Shown piece after piece: positions 8,141 through 15,901 of a stretch of 64,000 nt of DNA. The stretch comes from Phycisphaerales bacterium (GTDB taxonomy: Bacteria > Planctomycetota > Phycisphaerae > Phycisphaerales > UBA1924), in assembly GCA_029260295.1 (NCBI GenBank), contig JAJDDN010000008.1, positions 620,001 through 684,000 of the forward strand. The letters run 5' to 3'. The position numbers and the translations under genes were made by a program. Position 1 is the first letter of the stretch; each line of letters starts with the position of its first letter. The notes beneath the pieces were generated by a model that saw only the letters and a program-made list of their open reading frames with translations, had not been told where the DNA came from and did no database searches.

Positions 8141-9109
8141 CTATTGCACCAATCCCTTGGTCAAGCGCATGAAGGCGGTCTCTAGGTTCACGGGTTCTTC
8201 TTGGAAGTGGGTCATGCGGAGGCCGTTGTTGATGAGAACATTGGGAATATCGGTGAAGTTTCCGCCCATCTGATCATTAAACTGGGCGTGGATGAGTTGG
8301 CCATTTCCGCCGCCGTGGGCAGTGCCGTCGCCTTGGACGATGGAAACCTTTGCGATCCCTGGCATGGTCTGGAGGACCTTGGCGGCGTCTTGTAATCTCT
8401 CGGCGACGCCGATATGAACGACATGCCCGACCTTGGCTTTGCGGAGGATTTCATCGACGGTGCCGTTGAAGAGCAGTTCGCCTTTTTCGATGATGCCGAC
8501 GGTATTGCAGAGTTCTGCGAGTTCGTGGAGGATGTGGCTGGAGATCAGGATGGTCTTGCCCATCTTCTTGAGTTCTTTGAGCAACTCGCGGATCTCGATT
8601 CTTGCGCGTGGGTCGAGGCCCGATGCGGGTTCGTCCATCAATAACACTTTGGGATCGTGGAGGAGCACGCGGGCGATGGAGAGGCGTTGTTGCATGCCTC
8701 GGGAGAGGCCGCTGACTTCGGCGGTTTGTTTGTAGGTGAGGTCGGTGAGTTCGAGGACATCGTTGACGACTTTTTTGCGTTGCATGCCGTTGATGTTGTA
8801 GGCGGCGGCGAAGAACTCGAGGTATTCATGAACGACCATGTCTTGGTACGCGCCCATGAAGTCTGGGACATAGCCGATGAGCGGACGGATCTGGCGGTTC
8901 TGGTACCCGACTGTTAATCCCGCGATCTGCGCCTGGCCCGACGACGGTTTGAGTAGGGTCGCAAGGACCTTGATGGTGGTGGTCTTGCCCGCGCCGTTGG
9001 GCCCGATGAACCCGAAGCAATCACCCTCGTTGATCGTCAGGTTCAGCGAGTTGAGCGCGGTCAGGTCGCCGTAGCGTTTGGTCAGGTTGATGGTTTCGAT
9101 CATGGGCAT
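8141..9109 (-). CDS. ABC transporter ATP-binding protein
   Basis: The product of about 322 residues carries Walker A (GPNGAGKTT, about residues 36-44), the signature LSRGMQQR and Walker B (VLLMDEPASGLD). The order and the roughly 100-residue C-terminal extension fit the CcmA/GldA-like ABC-2 class. ATG 9109 (MPMIETINL) has AGGA nine bases upstream. ATG 9139 overlaps the stop of the preceding gene by eight bases and could provide translational coupling. Its operon partner is the large exported membrane protein at 9132-11618. No ABC-2 permease is encoded beside it, so the channel subunit must be elsewhere or be that partner. Confidence 0.93.
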   Translation of the reverse strand: MPMIETINLTKRYGDLTALNSLNLTINEGDCFGFIGPNGAGKTTTIKVLATLLKPSSGQAQIAGLTVGYQNRQIRPLIGYVPDFMGAYQDMVVHEYLEFFAAAYNINGMQRKKVVNDVLELTDLTYKQTAEVSGLSRGMQQRLSIARVLLHDPKVLLMDEPASGLDPRARIEIRELLKELKKMGKTILISSHILHELAELCNTVGIIEKGELLFNGTVDEILRKAKVGHVVHIGVAERLQDAAKVLQTMPGIAKVSIVQGDGTAHGGGNGQLIHAQFNDQMGGNFTDIPNVLINNGLRMTHFQEEPVNLETAFMRLTKGLVQ

Positions 9110-9131
9110 GGGGTCATATCCTACAGACTCT

Positions 9132-11618
9132 TTATTCATCTATTAATGGCAAGGAATCATTTTCGGTTTCAGGCTCTGGATCAAATACGCCCGCGTACCT
9201 TGGGGGGTTTGGTGGAAACGGATAAATCCAGGTTACGAGCGTCTTTCCTGATGCCGGGACCGGCTTGCCGTTGACAAAAAAGGGCACCGGTGATCCATCA
9301 GGATTGGCGTCATTGGCTTCGACCTCGAGTACACCCATCACGATCAGGCATGGTTGGGTGAACCACATCCCAAGATCCCAGCCGTGGAGTTGGCGGCGAT
9401 GGGCGAGCCGGTTACCAACGGGATCGGTGAGTGATCCGTATCGCGGCGGCTGCATCTGCGAAATCATCCGGGCGGCCATGAGCCGGTCCATCACGCTGCC
9501 GCGGGAGCCCTGCAATGACATTGCATCGACGCCTTGCTTGATGGCGGTTGTAAAGTAATCGCTCTTTGATGAAGTCCGGTTGGTATCGGAAAGCTTTGTG
9601 TAATCAAGCAGGCTGATCACCTCACCGGGCCCCCACCCTCCGCCAGGCACTTGCGGCGACCAAGTTGTGACGCGTGAGATCAATGCCTGGCCGATCCCTT
9701 GGCCTTCGCTCCGGATTGGGGTTTGTCGCGACACAATGACGAACATGAGATCTTTGAGTTCGCCCGGTAAGCCGTGCTCGAGTTGGCCGTGGATTTCTGT
9801 GCCGACGAGTTGGAGCTTGGATTCCTCGAATGCCACGGTGTCGATCACCGGATGGGGCATCGACCATTTGCTCACCCCGCCCCAATCGGCGCGGAAGTCT
9901 TTGACTGTTGCTCGCGTGGGGACCTTGATTGATTCTGGCGATCGGCTTTCGATCCGGTACCCTGTGTTGTCTGGGAAGCCCGAGACAAACGAGGCTGAGG
10001 AGGTACTGGGCTGCCAGGGCGTAATCAGGCTCGCCATCCGACCGGTGGACATCACCGAATCATCGTCGGGATCACGGAGTGAAACTTCGGACTGGCCGTA
10101 GCTCGGGAGCATCGCGCTCATCCACGAGCGGGCCCGGCCTGTGGATTGCCCGTAGACCTGTTCAAACAAAGTGAGGTGGGTGATGTTGACCTTTTTGGGA
10201 CGCAGCATCGAAGCACCCATCCAAGACAACGCGGTGAACACCGCGATCATCATGACAAACCCTACCCAAGCGTGCTGGCTCTTCTTCTGACTCTTGAGCA
10301 GAGCAAAGCCACCAGGTCCGGCGATGATCCAGTAGATGATGAATACGATGAGCCCGAAGAACACGCCTTGGATTGCGCGGCCGGTCTTGGCAATCTCGCC
10401 GGAGATATTGGTATCAAACTCAAGAACGGTCCTCGACCGAACATCGGAGAGCAACTGATCGTCCATTTCTGCTGTGCGTTTGACATCGCCTCGCATGCCC
10501 AGGATCCTGTGCCAGAATGGCTCTGGCTCTGGGAGTCCGAGCCTGCGGAGTTCGCCCTGCCCGAGATTGATCCCCACAACCGTAACCATGCCCGAGCCTA
10601 CAAGCCTACGAATCGCGATGGTTTCTCCGGCTCTGGTTTTGAGTACCGGGATTGAGGTGCCCGGCTCTGCATCGCTCGCGGGCGTGAATGTTGTCAGTGT
10701 GCCATTTTTAGGAAGTTCGATGTCCGCCGATTCTGTGAGCAGTTGACGGATGGCGTTGTAATCCACGCCGTCGCGTCGCTGGGGGCGTTGGATGTCTGGG
10801 AGTATGTTGCGGAGCGGGTGGGTTCCGCTGTACCAGGGGTCGTCTGATGGTGGCATGACGACAATGAGATGCCCGCCTTGTTGGACCCAGTGCCGAAGTG
10901 CTCGGGCGCGTTCTGGTGAGAGCGTTGACGGGTCATGCTCGCGGAGCGTTGAGCTTCCCCAAACAAGGAAGTCCAATGGAACCAGCCCCTGCCATCGGTC
11001 CGGGAGCGAGAGTGTCGTCAGACCCGGAGCGATCCGGATCAGTTCATGGCCGAGTGGTTTCCAGGTCCGGTTATCAATGGTCATTCCGTAATGTTCTATC
11101 CCGAGCTGCCTTGTCCCGACCATCCCGCCGATCGCGATCCAGGGCTCTTGCATCACCGGGTTGTATTGCGATACGACCCCGAGCAAACGGCCGGCTCTGT
11201 ACCCGAGTTGTCCGGCCTCTGTGCCACCAGATTCCTCGGCTTCAAACGCATGAATCTCGAAGCTTGCCTGGCCAAACTGGAATGGCACCCAGCAGTACAA
11301 CCAGAAACTCTGCGGGAGCCCAGGATTGGCACTCACGACGCGGTCGTATTGGGCGTCGTCGCCGTCCGAATCCCGGATGGTGACTCGTAATATAACTTCT
11401 CTCTGCGATGACCCCTGGTCGAGCATTTGGATCTGGATCCCAGCCCAATCACCGGCCCGGATCATGCCCCCGACACCAAGATTGAGGATCGAAAGCTGGA
11501 CCTCGCCGGTGCCCTGCGCATCAGTAGCTCCATCGATCTGGGCGTGGGAGTTTGCGGAATTCGTTGCCATCACGATAATGACAGCAATCATGTTCAAAGT
11601 ATGCTTCCAGCAACGCAA
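9132..11618 (-). CDS. Large membrane protein, DUF4350/GATase-like, ABC partner
   Basis: The product has 828 residues from a TTG start with an excellent GGAGGT six bases upstream. That start gives a normal signal peptide (RCWKHTLNMIAVIIVMATNSANSHAQ), which supports it over ATG 11591. An exported beta-rich region is followed by a segment typical of glutamine-amidotransferase-like DUF4350 domains (LVWGSSTLREHDPSTLSPERARALRHWV, then GGHLIVV). Next come two transmembrane helices around residues 420-475 and another extracytoplasmic part. Such proteins often sit with ABC-2 or MoxR/BatA-like clusters. The overlap with the ATPase gene indicates a shared function. Confidence 0.75.
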   Translation of the reverse strand: MRCWKHTLNMIAVIIVMATNSANSHAQIDGATDAQGTGEVQLSILNLGVGGMIRAGDWAGIQIQMLDQGSSQREVILRVTIRDSDGDDAQYDRVVSANPGLPQSFWLYCWVPFQFGQASFEIHAFEAEESGGTEAGQLGYRAGRLLGVVSQYNPVMQEPWIAIGGMVGTRQLGIEHYGMTIDNRTWKPLGHELIRIAPGLTTLSLPDRWQGLVPLDFLVWGSSTLREHDPSTLSPERARALRHWVQQGGHLIVVMPPSDDPWYSGTHPLRNILPDIQRPQRRDGVDYNAIRQLLTESADIELPKNGTLTTFTPASDAEPGTSIPVLKTRAGETIAIRRLVGSGMVTVVGINLGQGELRRLGLPEPEPFWHRILGMRGDVKRTAEMDDQLLSDVRSRTVLEFDTNISGEIAKTGRAIQGVFFGLIVFIIYWIIAGPGGFALLKSQKKSQHAWVGFVMMIAVFTALSWMGASMLRPKKVNITHLTLFEQVYGQSTGRARSWMSAMLPSYGQSEVSLRDPDDDSVMSTGRMASLITPWQPSTSSASFVSGFPDNTGYRIESRSPESIKVPTRATVKDFRADWGGVSKWSMPHPVIDTVAFEESKLQLVGTEIHGQLEHGLPGELKDLMFVIVSRQTPIRSEGQGIGQALISRVTTWSPQVPGGGWGPGEVISLLDYTKLSDTNRTSSKSDYFTTAIKQGVDAMSLQGSRGSVMDRLMAARMISQMQPPRYGSLTDPVGNRLAHRRQLHGWDLGMWFTQPCLIVMGVLEVEANDANPDGSPVPFFVNGKPVPASGKTLVTWIYPFPPNPPRYAGVFDPEPETENDSLPLIDE

Positions 11619-11745
11619 GGCGGGACCTCCATATATACCTTGGCCGCCCTCTGGAATCGGCTGGTGATGAGATTCTATAGCTTCGGAGACAAACTTGCGT
11701 GCAAGTCCAAAGTTTCTAGACGAATCGTCCGATCATAACCGCATA

Positions 11746-12081
11746 ATGATCGATTCAGGGACCATGATTATGCTTATTACTGCCCTCACGGGCGGGATTT
11801 GTGTGCTGTGTCTGTATTCGGTCTACGGGAATGTGATTAGACATGAGACAACTCTGCATGATTTGCGCAATCGTGTCGAATCGCTCCAGAATGAGCAAAC
11901 CCTTCATATGGCAGAACTTAAAGGCGAAATCGCTCCAGAGCTTATTGAAGCAGTCGAGGTCCTTGACTGTGAGCCAAAATCTGATGCAGATGGAATTCCT
12001 GAGAACATTGATATCCATGCCGATTCCAGTATGGATCAGTTTTCTGCTGAACCCGTGAGTTCTGAAACGAGTGCTGCGTGA
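11746..12081 (+). CDS. Small membrane-anchored coiled-coil protein
   Basis: The 111-residue product from ATG 11746 has an N-terminal membrane helix (IMLITALTGGICVLCLYSVYGNV), then a helical stretch with heptad-like spacing (ETTLHDLRNRVESLQNEQTLHMAELKGEI) and an acidic tail. I do not recognise it. The frame could start 17 codons earlier, but that part is not conserved-looking. Its 3' end overlaps the convergent M20 peptidase gene by 46 bases, which is unusual in this otherwise loosely packed region. Confidence 0.55.
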   Translation: MIDSGTMIMLITALTGGICVLCLYSVYGNVIRHETTLHDLRNRVESLQNEQTLHMAELKGEIAPELIEAVEVLDCEPKSDADGIPENIDIHADSSMDQFSAEPVSSETSAA

Positions 12082-13469
12082 CTGCGAGCTCCCATTCGGA
12101 AGCAGTCGAGCTCGAACTTCTCGTTCGGTGAATGAACTCGGTCATCTTCTAATCCAAATCCCATGAAGATTGTTTCGAGACCGATGGTTGTTTTGAGCAA
12201 TCCGGCTACTGGTATCGAGCCGCCCGATTTGATCATCGCGGGCTTGATGTTGCAGGCTTTGTTGATCGCACGGAAAGCGGCTTGGAGCGGTGCCGATTCG
12301 GTTGCACAGGTTGCAGGAGCCCCGCCGCCGTGGTTTTCGAATGTCCATGTGCATCCCGGAGGGGTGTGTGCTTTGAACCATTCGATGGCAGCATCTGCGA
12401 TTTTTTCTGAATCCTGATCGTCAACCAATCGGAAGGAGAGCTTGGCGCTGGCCTTTGATGGGATCACAGTCTTTGCGCCGGGGCCTGTGTAGCCGGCGAT
12501 GATGCCGTTGATGTCGCAGGTCGGGCGAGCCCATTCTCGTTCGGTTGCTGTGAAACCGGTCTCGCCGATGTTTGCCTCAGCGGGCATCCCGACGCCTTTC
12601 AGTGCGGCAACAGGATCGACGCCGAGTTCTTTCCAGGCTTGGCGTTCGCCGTCGGTTAGATCACGAACACCGTCGTAAAAGTTTGGGATGGTAACGCGGC
12701 GGTCGTCGTCCCAGAGCTTCGAAAGGACTTTGGTGAGTTCATTGATTGGGTTGGGGACGCGTCCTCCCCAGAGACCCGAGTGGAGGTCTTGGTCTGGGCC
12801 GGTGAGTGTGACTTCGATGTATGCGAGGCCGCGTACGCCGTAGGTGATGGCGGGCTTTCCTCGCCCGAGCATTCCGGTATCTGAAATGAGGCATACATCT
12901 GTTTTAGAAAGCATGTCTTTATTGTCTTCGACAAACTGCTCGAGGTTGACTGATCCTGATTCTTCTTCGCCTTCGAGGAGGACTGTGTATCGGACACCGC
13001 CGCCTGGCTTGCCGGTGGTTTCGTACCAGCCTCGCATGGCTTCGAGGTACATCATGACCTGGCCTTTGTCATCGCACGCGCCGCGTGCGACGATCCGCTC
13101 GCCGATTTCGCCGTCGGCTGGTTTGCGGACCGGCTCAAAGGGGGCGGACTCCCAGAGTTCGATTGGATCGACCGGTTGGACATCGTAATGCCCGTAGAAG
13201 AGTATATGAGGCCCGGTGTAGTCATCGTCACCGGCAGAGTTTGCTATTACGATTGGCTGACCTGGGTTCTCTGCTGTCCCCGTCTGCATCAGTTCAACGC
13301 TAAACCCTGATGCCTTGAGATGATCAGCGGCCCATTTGGCGGCCTTGGCAGTGTCCGGGTCGTGCTTTGGGTCGGTGCCTACCGACGGGATACGGAGCCA
13401 TTCCATGAATCGTTCTATTGATTGATCTTCGTGCTTTGCGAGCCAGTCGATAACGCGTTGGGTGGACAT
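12036..13469 (-). CDS. M20 family metallopeptidase (dipeptidase)
   Basis: The 477-residue product is a zinc-dependent amino- or dipeptidase of the ArgE/DapE/CPG2 group. Metal and catalytic motifs are in order: YGHYDVQP (His, Asp), ARGACDDKG (bridging Asp), EGEEESGS (catalytic Glu and ligand), ISDTG and the distal His in DDRVHSPNE. A dimerisation domain lies between. It has no signal peptide, so it is cytoplasmic. GAGGAG before the ATG at 13469 supports the start. The length fits the M20 dipeptidases that act on short peptides. Confidence 0.95.
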   Translation of the reverse strand: MSTQRVIDWLAKHEDQSIERFMEWLRIPSVGTDPKHDPDTAKAAKWAADHLKASGFSVELMQTGTAENPGQPIVIANSAGDDDYTGPHILFYGHYDVQPVDPIELWESAPFEPVRKPADGEIGERIVARGACDDKGQVMMYLEAMRGWYETTGKPGGGVRYTVLLEGEEESGSVNLEQFVEDNKDMLSKTDVCLISDTGMLGRGKPAITYGVRGLAYIEVTLTGPDQDLHSGLWGGRVPNPINELTKVLSKLWDDDRRVTIPNFYDGVRDLTDGERQAWKELGVDPVAALKGVGMPAEANIGETGFTATEREWARPTCDINGIIAGYTGPGAKTVIPSKASAKLSFRLVDDQDSEKIADAAIEWFKAHTPPGCTWTFENHGGGAPATCATESAPLQAAFRAINKACNIKPAMIKSGGSIPVAGLLKTTIGLETIFMGFGLEDDRVHSPNEKFELDCFRMGARSHAALVSELTGSAEN

Positions 13470-13504
13470 TCTGATCTCCTCTAGTGTCTTTTAATGAGCA
13501 TAGC

Positions 13505-13540
13505 CAAAAAAGAACCCGCCGCCCAAATATGGACGGCGGG
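13505..13540 (-). terminator. Intrinsic terminator for lamin-tail gene
   Basis: On the minus strand CCCGCCG (13540-13534) pairs with CGGCGGG (13521-13515) and is followed by TTCTTTTTT. It is the second of two hairpins behind the gene ending at 13593. Confidence 0.85.
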
Positions 13541-13554
13541 ATCATACATCTAAG

Positions 13555-13580
13555 CATCTGTTTGACGGATCAAACAGATG
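13555..13580. repeat. Perfect 11-bp hairpin just past stop codon
   Basis: CATCTGTTTGA (13555-13565) and TCAAACAGATG (13570-13580) are perfect complements around a CGGA tetraloop. The hairpin starts 12 bases after the stop of the lamin-tail gene and precedes its terminator. It could stabilise the 3' end of the mRNA. Confidence 0.7.
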
Positions 13581-13592
13581 TCATCAATCGGT

Positions 13593-14243
13593 TTAGCGAC
13601 GACGACGGGCTGTTGCCAAGCCACCGAGACCCAAGAGTGCGAGAGCACCTGGAGCTGGGATGTTGGCTGAGCCTGGGGTAGCCGATGGTGAAGGCTGACC
13701 GAACTCGAGGAGTCCGATGTTTGCCGAACCGTCGCCAACGCGGTAGAAACCGGCTGGGAGGAAGGAGCCGTCAGGGCCGAAGGAGAAGTCAGGGATGATT
13801 GGTGCGCCAGCGATGTTGGCGACATCAGCGATGTTGTCCATGACGAAGAATGTTTCGACGATGGCGCTGGTTGCGTCACGAAGAACCATTGTGTAGGAGC
13901 CGTTCTCGATTGAGTTTGCACCGATGATCTGACTTGCGGCGTAGCCGTAGGTCGAGATTGAGAGTGCGTTACCGAGGGTGTAGTGACCGCCAGCAGCGAT
14001 TGAACCGGTGATGCTGAAAGTCGAGCCACCGTCTTGCTGACCGAAGCCAGCGGTGTCGGCGTCTGAGTCCCAGAGTTCGATGGTCCAGCCGGCCATATCG
14101 ATTGCGGCGCCGGTGGTGTTGTAGAGTTCGATGAACTCTGCGTCCGAGCCCGATGTTGAGCCGAGGACTTCGTTGATTGTCACGCCAGCGTTTGCGGCGG
14201 TTGCGATGCCTGCGAGGGCAGCAATTGCAATTGTAAGCTTCAT
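13593..14243 (-). CDS. Secreted lamin-tail domain protein with sorting tail
   Basis: The 216-residue product starts at ATG 14243, with GGAGAG four bases upstream. The signal peptide is MKLTIAIAALAGIATAANA. The body is a lamin-tail (LTD) beta-sandwich (VTINEVLGSTSGSDAEFIELYN, then GWTIELWDSD and GGHYTLGN). Extracellular LTDs are thought to bind partners or surfaces. The C-terminus IPAPGALALLGLGGLATARRRR is a PEP-CTERM-like tail. A near-consensus sigma-70 promoter lies about 130 bases upstream and two hairpins follow the gene, which suggests strong expression. Confidence 0.88.
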   Translation of the reverse strand: MKLTIAIAALAGIATAANAGVTINEVLGSTSGSDAEFIELYNTTGAAIDMAGWTIELWDSDADTAGFGQQDGGSTFSITGSIAAGGHYTLGNALSISTYGYAASQIIGANSIENGSYTMVLRDATSAIVETFFVMDNIADVANIAGAPIIPDFSFGPDGSFLPAGFYRVGDGSANIGLLEFGQPSPSATPGSANIPAPGALALLGLGGLATARRRR

Positions 14244-14373
14244 GTTTCTCTCCAAATTGGTGTAAATTCTCTCACTTCTCTGAACACATTATTGAACGAT
14301 ACTTAACGGGCAATGGGTGACAGTGATCGGGTCAGGAACTCAGAAACACCCATGTTCCGGTCGGTTTCGAACC

Positions 14374-14386
14374 ATGATAGTATCAT
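14374..14386. repeat. ATGATAGTATCAT palindrome over promoter -10
   Basis: A perfect 13-base palindrome overlaps the -10 element and the predicted start point of the lamin-tail promoter. The position is ideal for a repressor operator. No regulator gene is adjacent, so this is inference from position only. Confidence 0.4.
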
Positions 14387-14410
14387 AATCCTGCCGATCG
14401 AGGGTGTCAA
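14382..14410 (-). promoter_or_regulatory. Near-consensus sigma-70 promoter
   Basis: Read on the minus strand: TTGACA (14410-14405), a 17-base spacer, then TATGAT (14387-14382). This is the best promoter match in the window, with the -35 perfect and the -10 matching five of six. It predicts a transcript start near 14375 and a leader of about 130 bases ahead of the lamin-tail gene. Confidence 0.8.
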
Positions 14411-14478
14411 TTCCTGAGGTTTTAAGGTATTGTGAAGAACTATTCTCTAATCGGGGGTCCGATACCCGTGTAGAACAC

Positions 14479-14504
14479 AAAAACGCCCGTTTCAGGGCGT
14501 TTTT
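14479..14504. terminator. Bidirectional intrinsic terminator
   Basis: AAAAACGCCC (14479-14488) pairs perfectly with GGGCGTTTTT (14495-14504) around GTTTCA. It serves the leftward gene ending at 14542. Confidence 0.88.
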
Positions 14505-14541
14505 AAAGTACTCAATGACAAATGAGTCAATCTATTGAAGG

Positions 14542-15774
14542 TTATGGGGCGAAACATTGAGGGTTTGACATGGCATTCAAGAAGATTTGTTGATCAAAGA
14601 AATCAATCGATCCGTCACCATTGAAATCTGCTTTGGGATCTTGAGCTGTAAGAAGATTCAAAAACTCGGCGATGTCAAAGAAATCAAGAGCGTTATCAAA
14701 GATCAAGTTTGCTGGCTCCACTTGAAGCATCCGCTCTGCGATAATCGCTTTGTCCGCAGCATCGTTATCGCCATCAAGATCTGTATCAAATCCGACATTA
14801 TAAACTGTGCCTGTAAAGGATTCGCCTGCAAAGGGTTGGCTTAAGGCGAGCGACAAATCATCGCAATCGATCACATTGTCACAGTTGGCATCCCCGATCC
14901 GGCGGGCATCGAGGCAGGCGTCTACGAAGCATTGGACAACATCAATATCCGCATTATCCACGACTCCATTGCCATCAAAGTCGAATCGGTCGGTGTACAG
15001 AATATCTGATGCTAGTGGCGTGCCAAGAACACTGTTTACTAAGAAATCTACATCATCTTGATTGAACCGGCCATCTGCGGTGACATCGTGTTCAACATCA
15101 TCAATTGTGATGTAGACTGTGTTGATTGTGTACGATCCTGCACCCAATGAAATCGGGTTGCCTCCGCAAGTCGAAGTAGATTGCCCACCCTGTGAAACTG
15201 TAAATGCAGCAACAGGGCCGCTATCGAGGCAAATAATGTTTGCATCGACCGTTCTTGTCGGGCTTGAAGAACTCGAAGATGTACATGTCGGCGGGGTTAT
15301 TGTGAAATCACCGTCTGATGTAAAGTCTACGAATGATCCGTACCCACCCGATGCGGTGCATAGGGCAAAATCGCATATTCCAGCATCCCCATCACCTATC
15401 CATAGACCTTCCCAACTAATTATACTTGGGCCAAGATTGGTAAAATTAGATATTGATGTAGAAGTCGAACCTGCTCCACCCGTATCGAAACACCCCGCAC
15501 CCGCACCCGCTGCAGCGGAAAACGGTGCAAAATCAGCATCAACATCGAATAAATCATCTCTCGGACCATCACCACAGCACTCCGGATCAGGAATAAATGC
15601 TGCAGTCGCCCATGCCCATACAAAATGGTCGCCAACTGTTAATGTCGTGCCCGGGGCTGCCGTGTATGCATAACTTGCACTGCTATATTGTTCGCCCATA
15701 TCCGCGCTTGCTGGCATTCCTGACACCGCAATAATAACTCCTAAAAACAAACTCTTGCTCAATCGATTTTTCAT
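14542..15774 (-). CDS. Secreted protein with dockerin-like Ca-binding repeats
   Basis: The product has 410 residues from ATG 15774, with GGAG six bases upstream. The signal peptide is MKNRLSKSLFLGVIIAVSGMPASA. The N-terminal half is rich in Cys, Ser and Gly and not recognised. The C-terminal half has at least five EF-hand/dockerin-like loops (DVTADGRFNQDD, DFDGNGVVDNAD, DANCDNVIDCDD, DTDLDGDND, DFNGDGSIDFFD). It ends in the paired DFFDIAEFL/DFFDQQIFL repeat with a final Cys (NPQCFAP), the GC-type dockerin ending of Phycisphaerales secreted proteins. The likely location is the cell surface or medium, with calcium needed for folding. Confidence 0.8.
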   Translation of the reverse strand: MKNRLSKSLFLGVIIAVSGMPASADMGEQYSSASYAYTAAPGTTLTVGDHFVWAWATAAFIPDPECCGDGPRDDLFDVDADFAPFSAAAGAGAGCFDTGGAGSTSTSISNFTNLGPSIISWEGLWIGDGDAGICDFALCTASGGYGSFVDFTSDGDFTITPPTCTSSSSSSPTRTVDANIICLDSGPVAAFTVSQGGQSTSTCGGNPISLGAGSYTINTVYITIDDVEHDVTADGRFNQDDVDFLVNSVLGTPLASDILYTDRFDFDGNGVVDNADIDVVQCFVDACLDARRIGDANCDNVIDCDDLSLALSQPFAGESFTGTVYNVGFDTDLDGDNDAADKAIIAERMLQVEPANLIFDNALDFFDIAEFLNLLTAQDPKADFNGDGSIDFFDQQIFLNAMSNPQCFAP

Positions 15775-15868
15775 TTTATACTCCAAAGTATTCATGTAAC
15801 GAAGACCGCAACAACTGCGGAACATACCTTCTCAGTTACGCCCGATAAATACTTCGGTTCTACGAAAT

Positions 15869-15889
15869 GAAGAAGAAGAAGAAGAAGAA
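15869..15889. repeat. (GAA)7 trinucleotide tract
   Basis: Seven perfect GAA units sit in the 127-base gap between two leftward genes. On the transcribed strand they form TTC repeats beginning 13 bases after the prepilin-like stop codon. They are outside any coding frame, so length change would affect only untranslated RNA. Confidence 0.85.
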
Positions 15890-15901
15890 AAAATCTACAA
15901 C

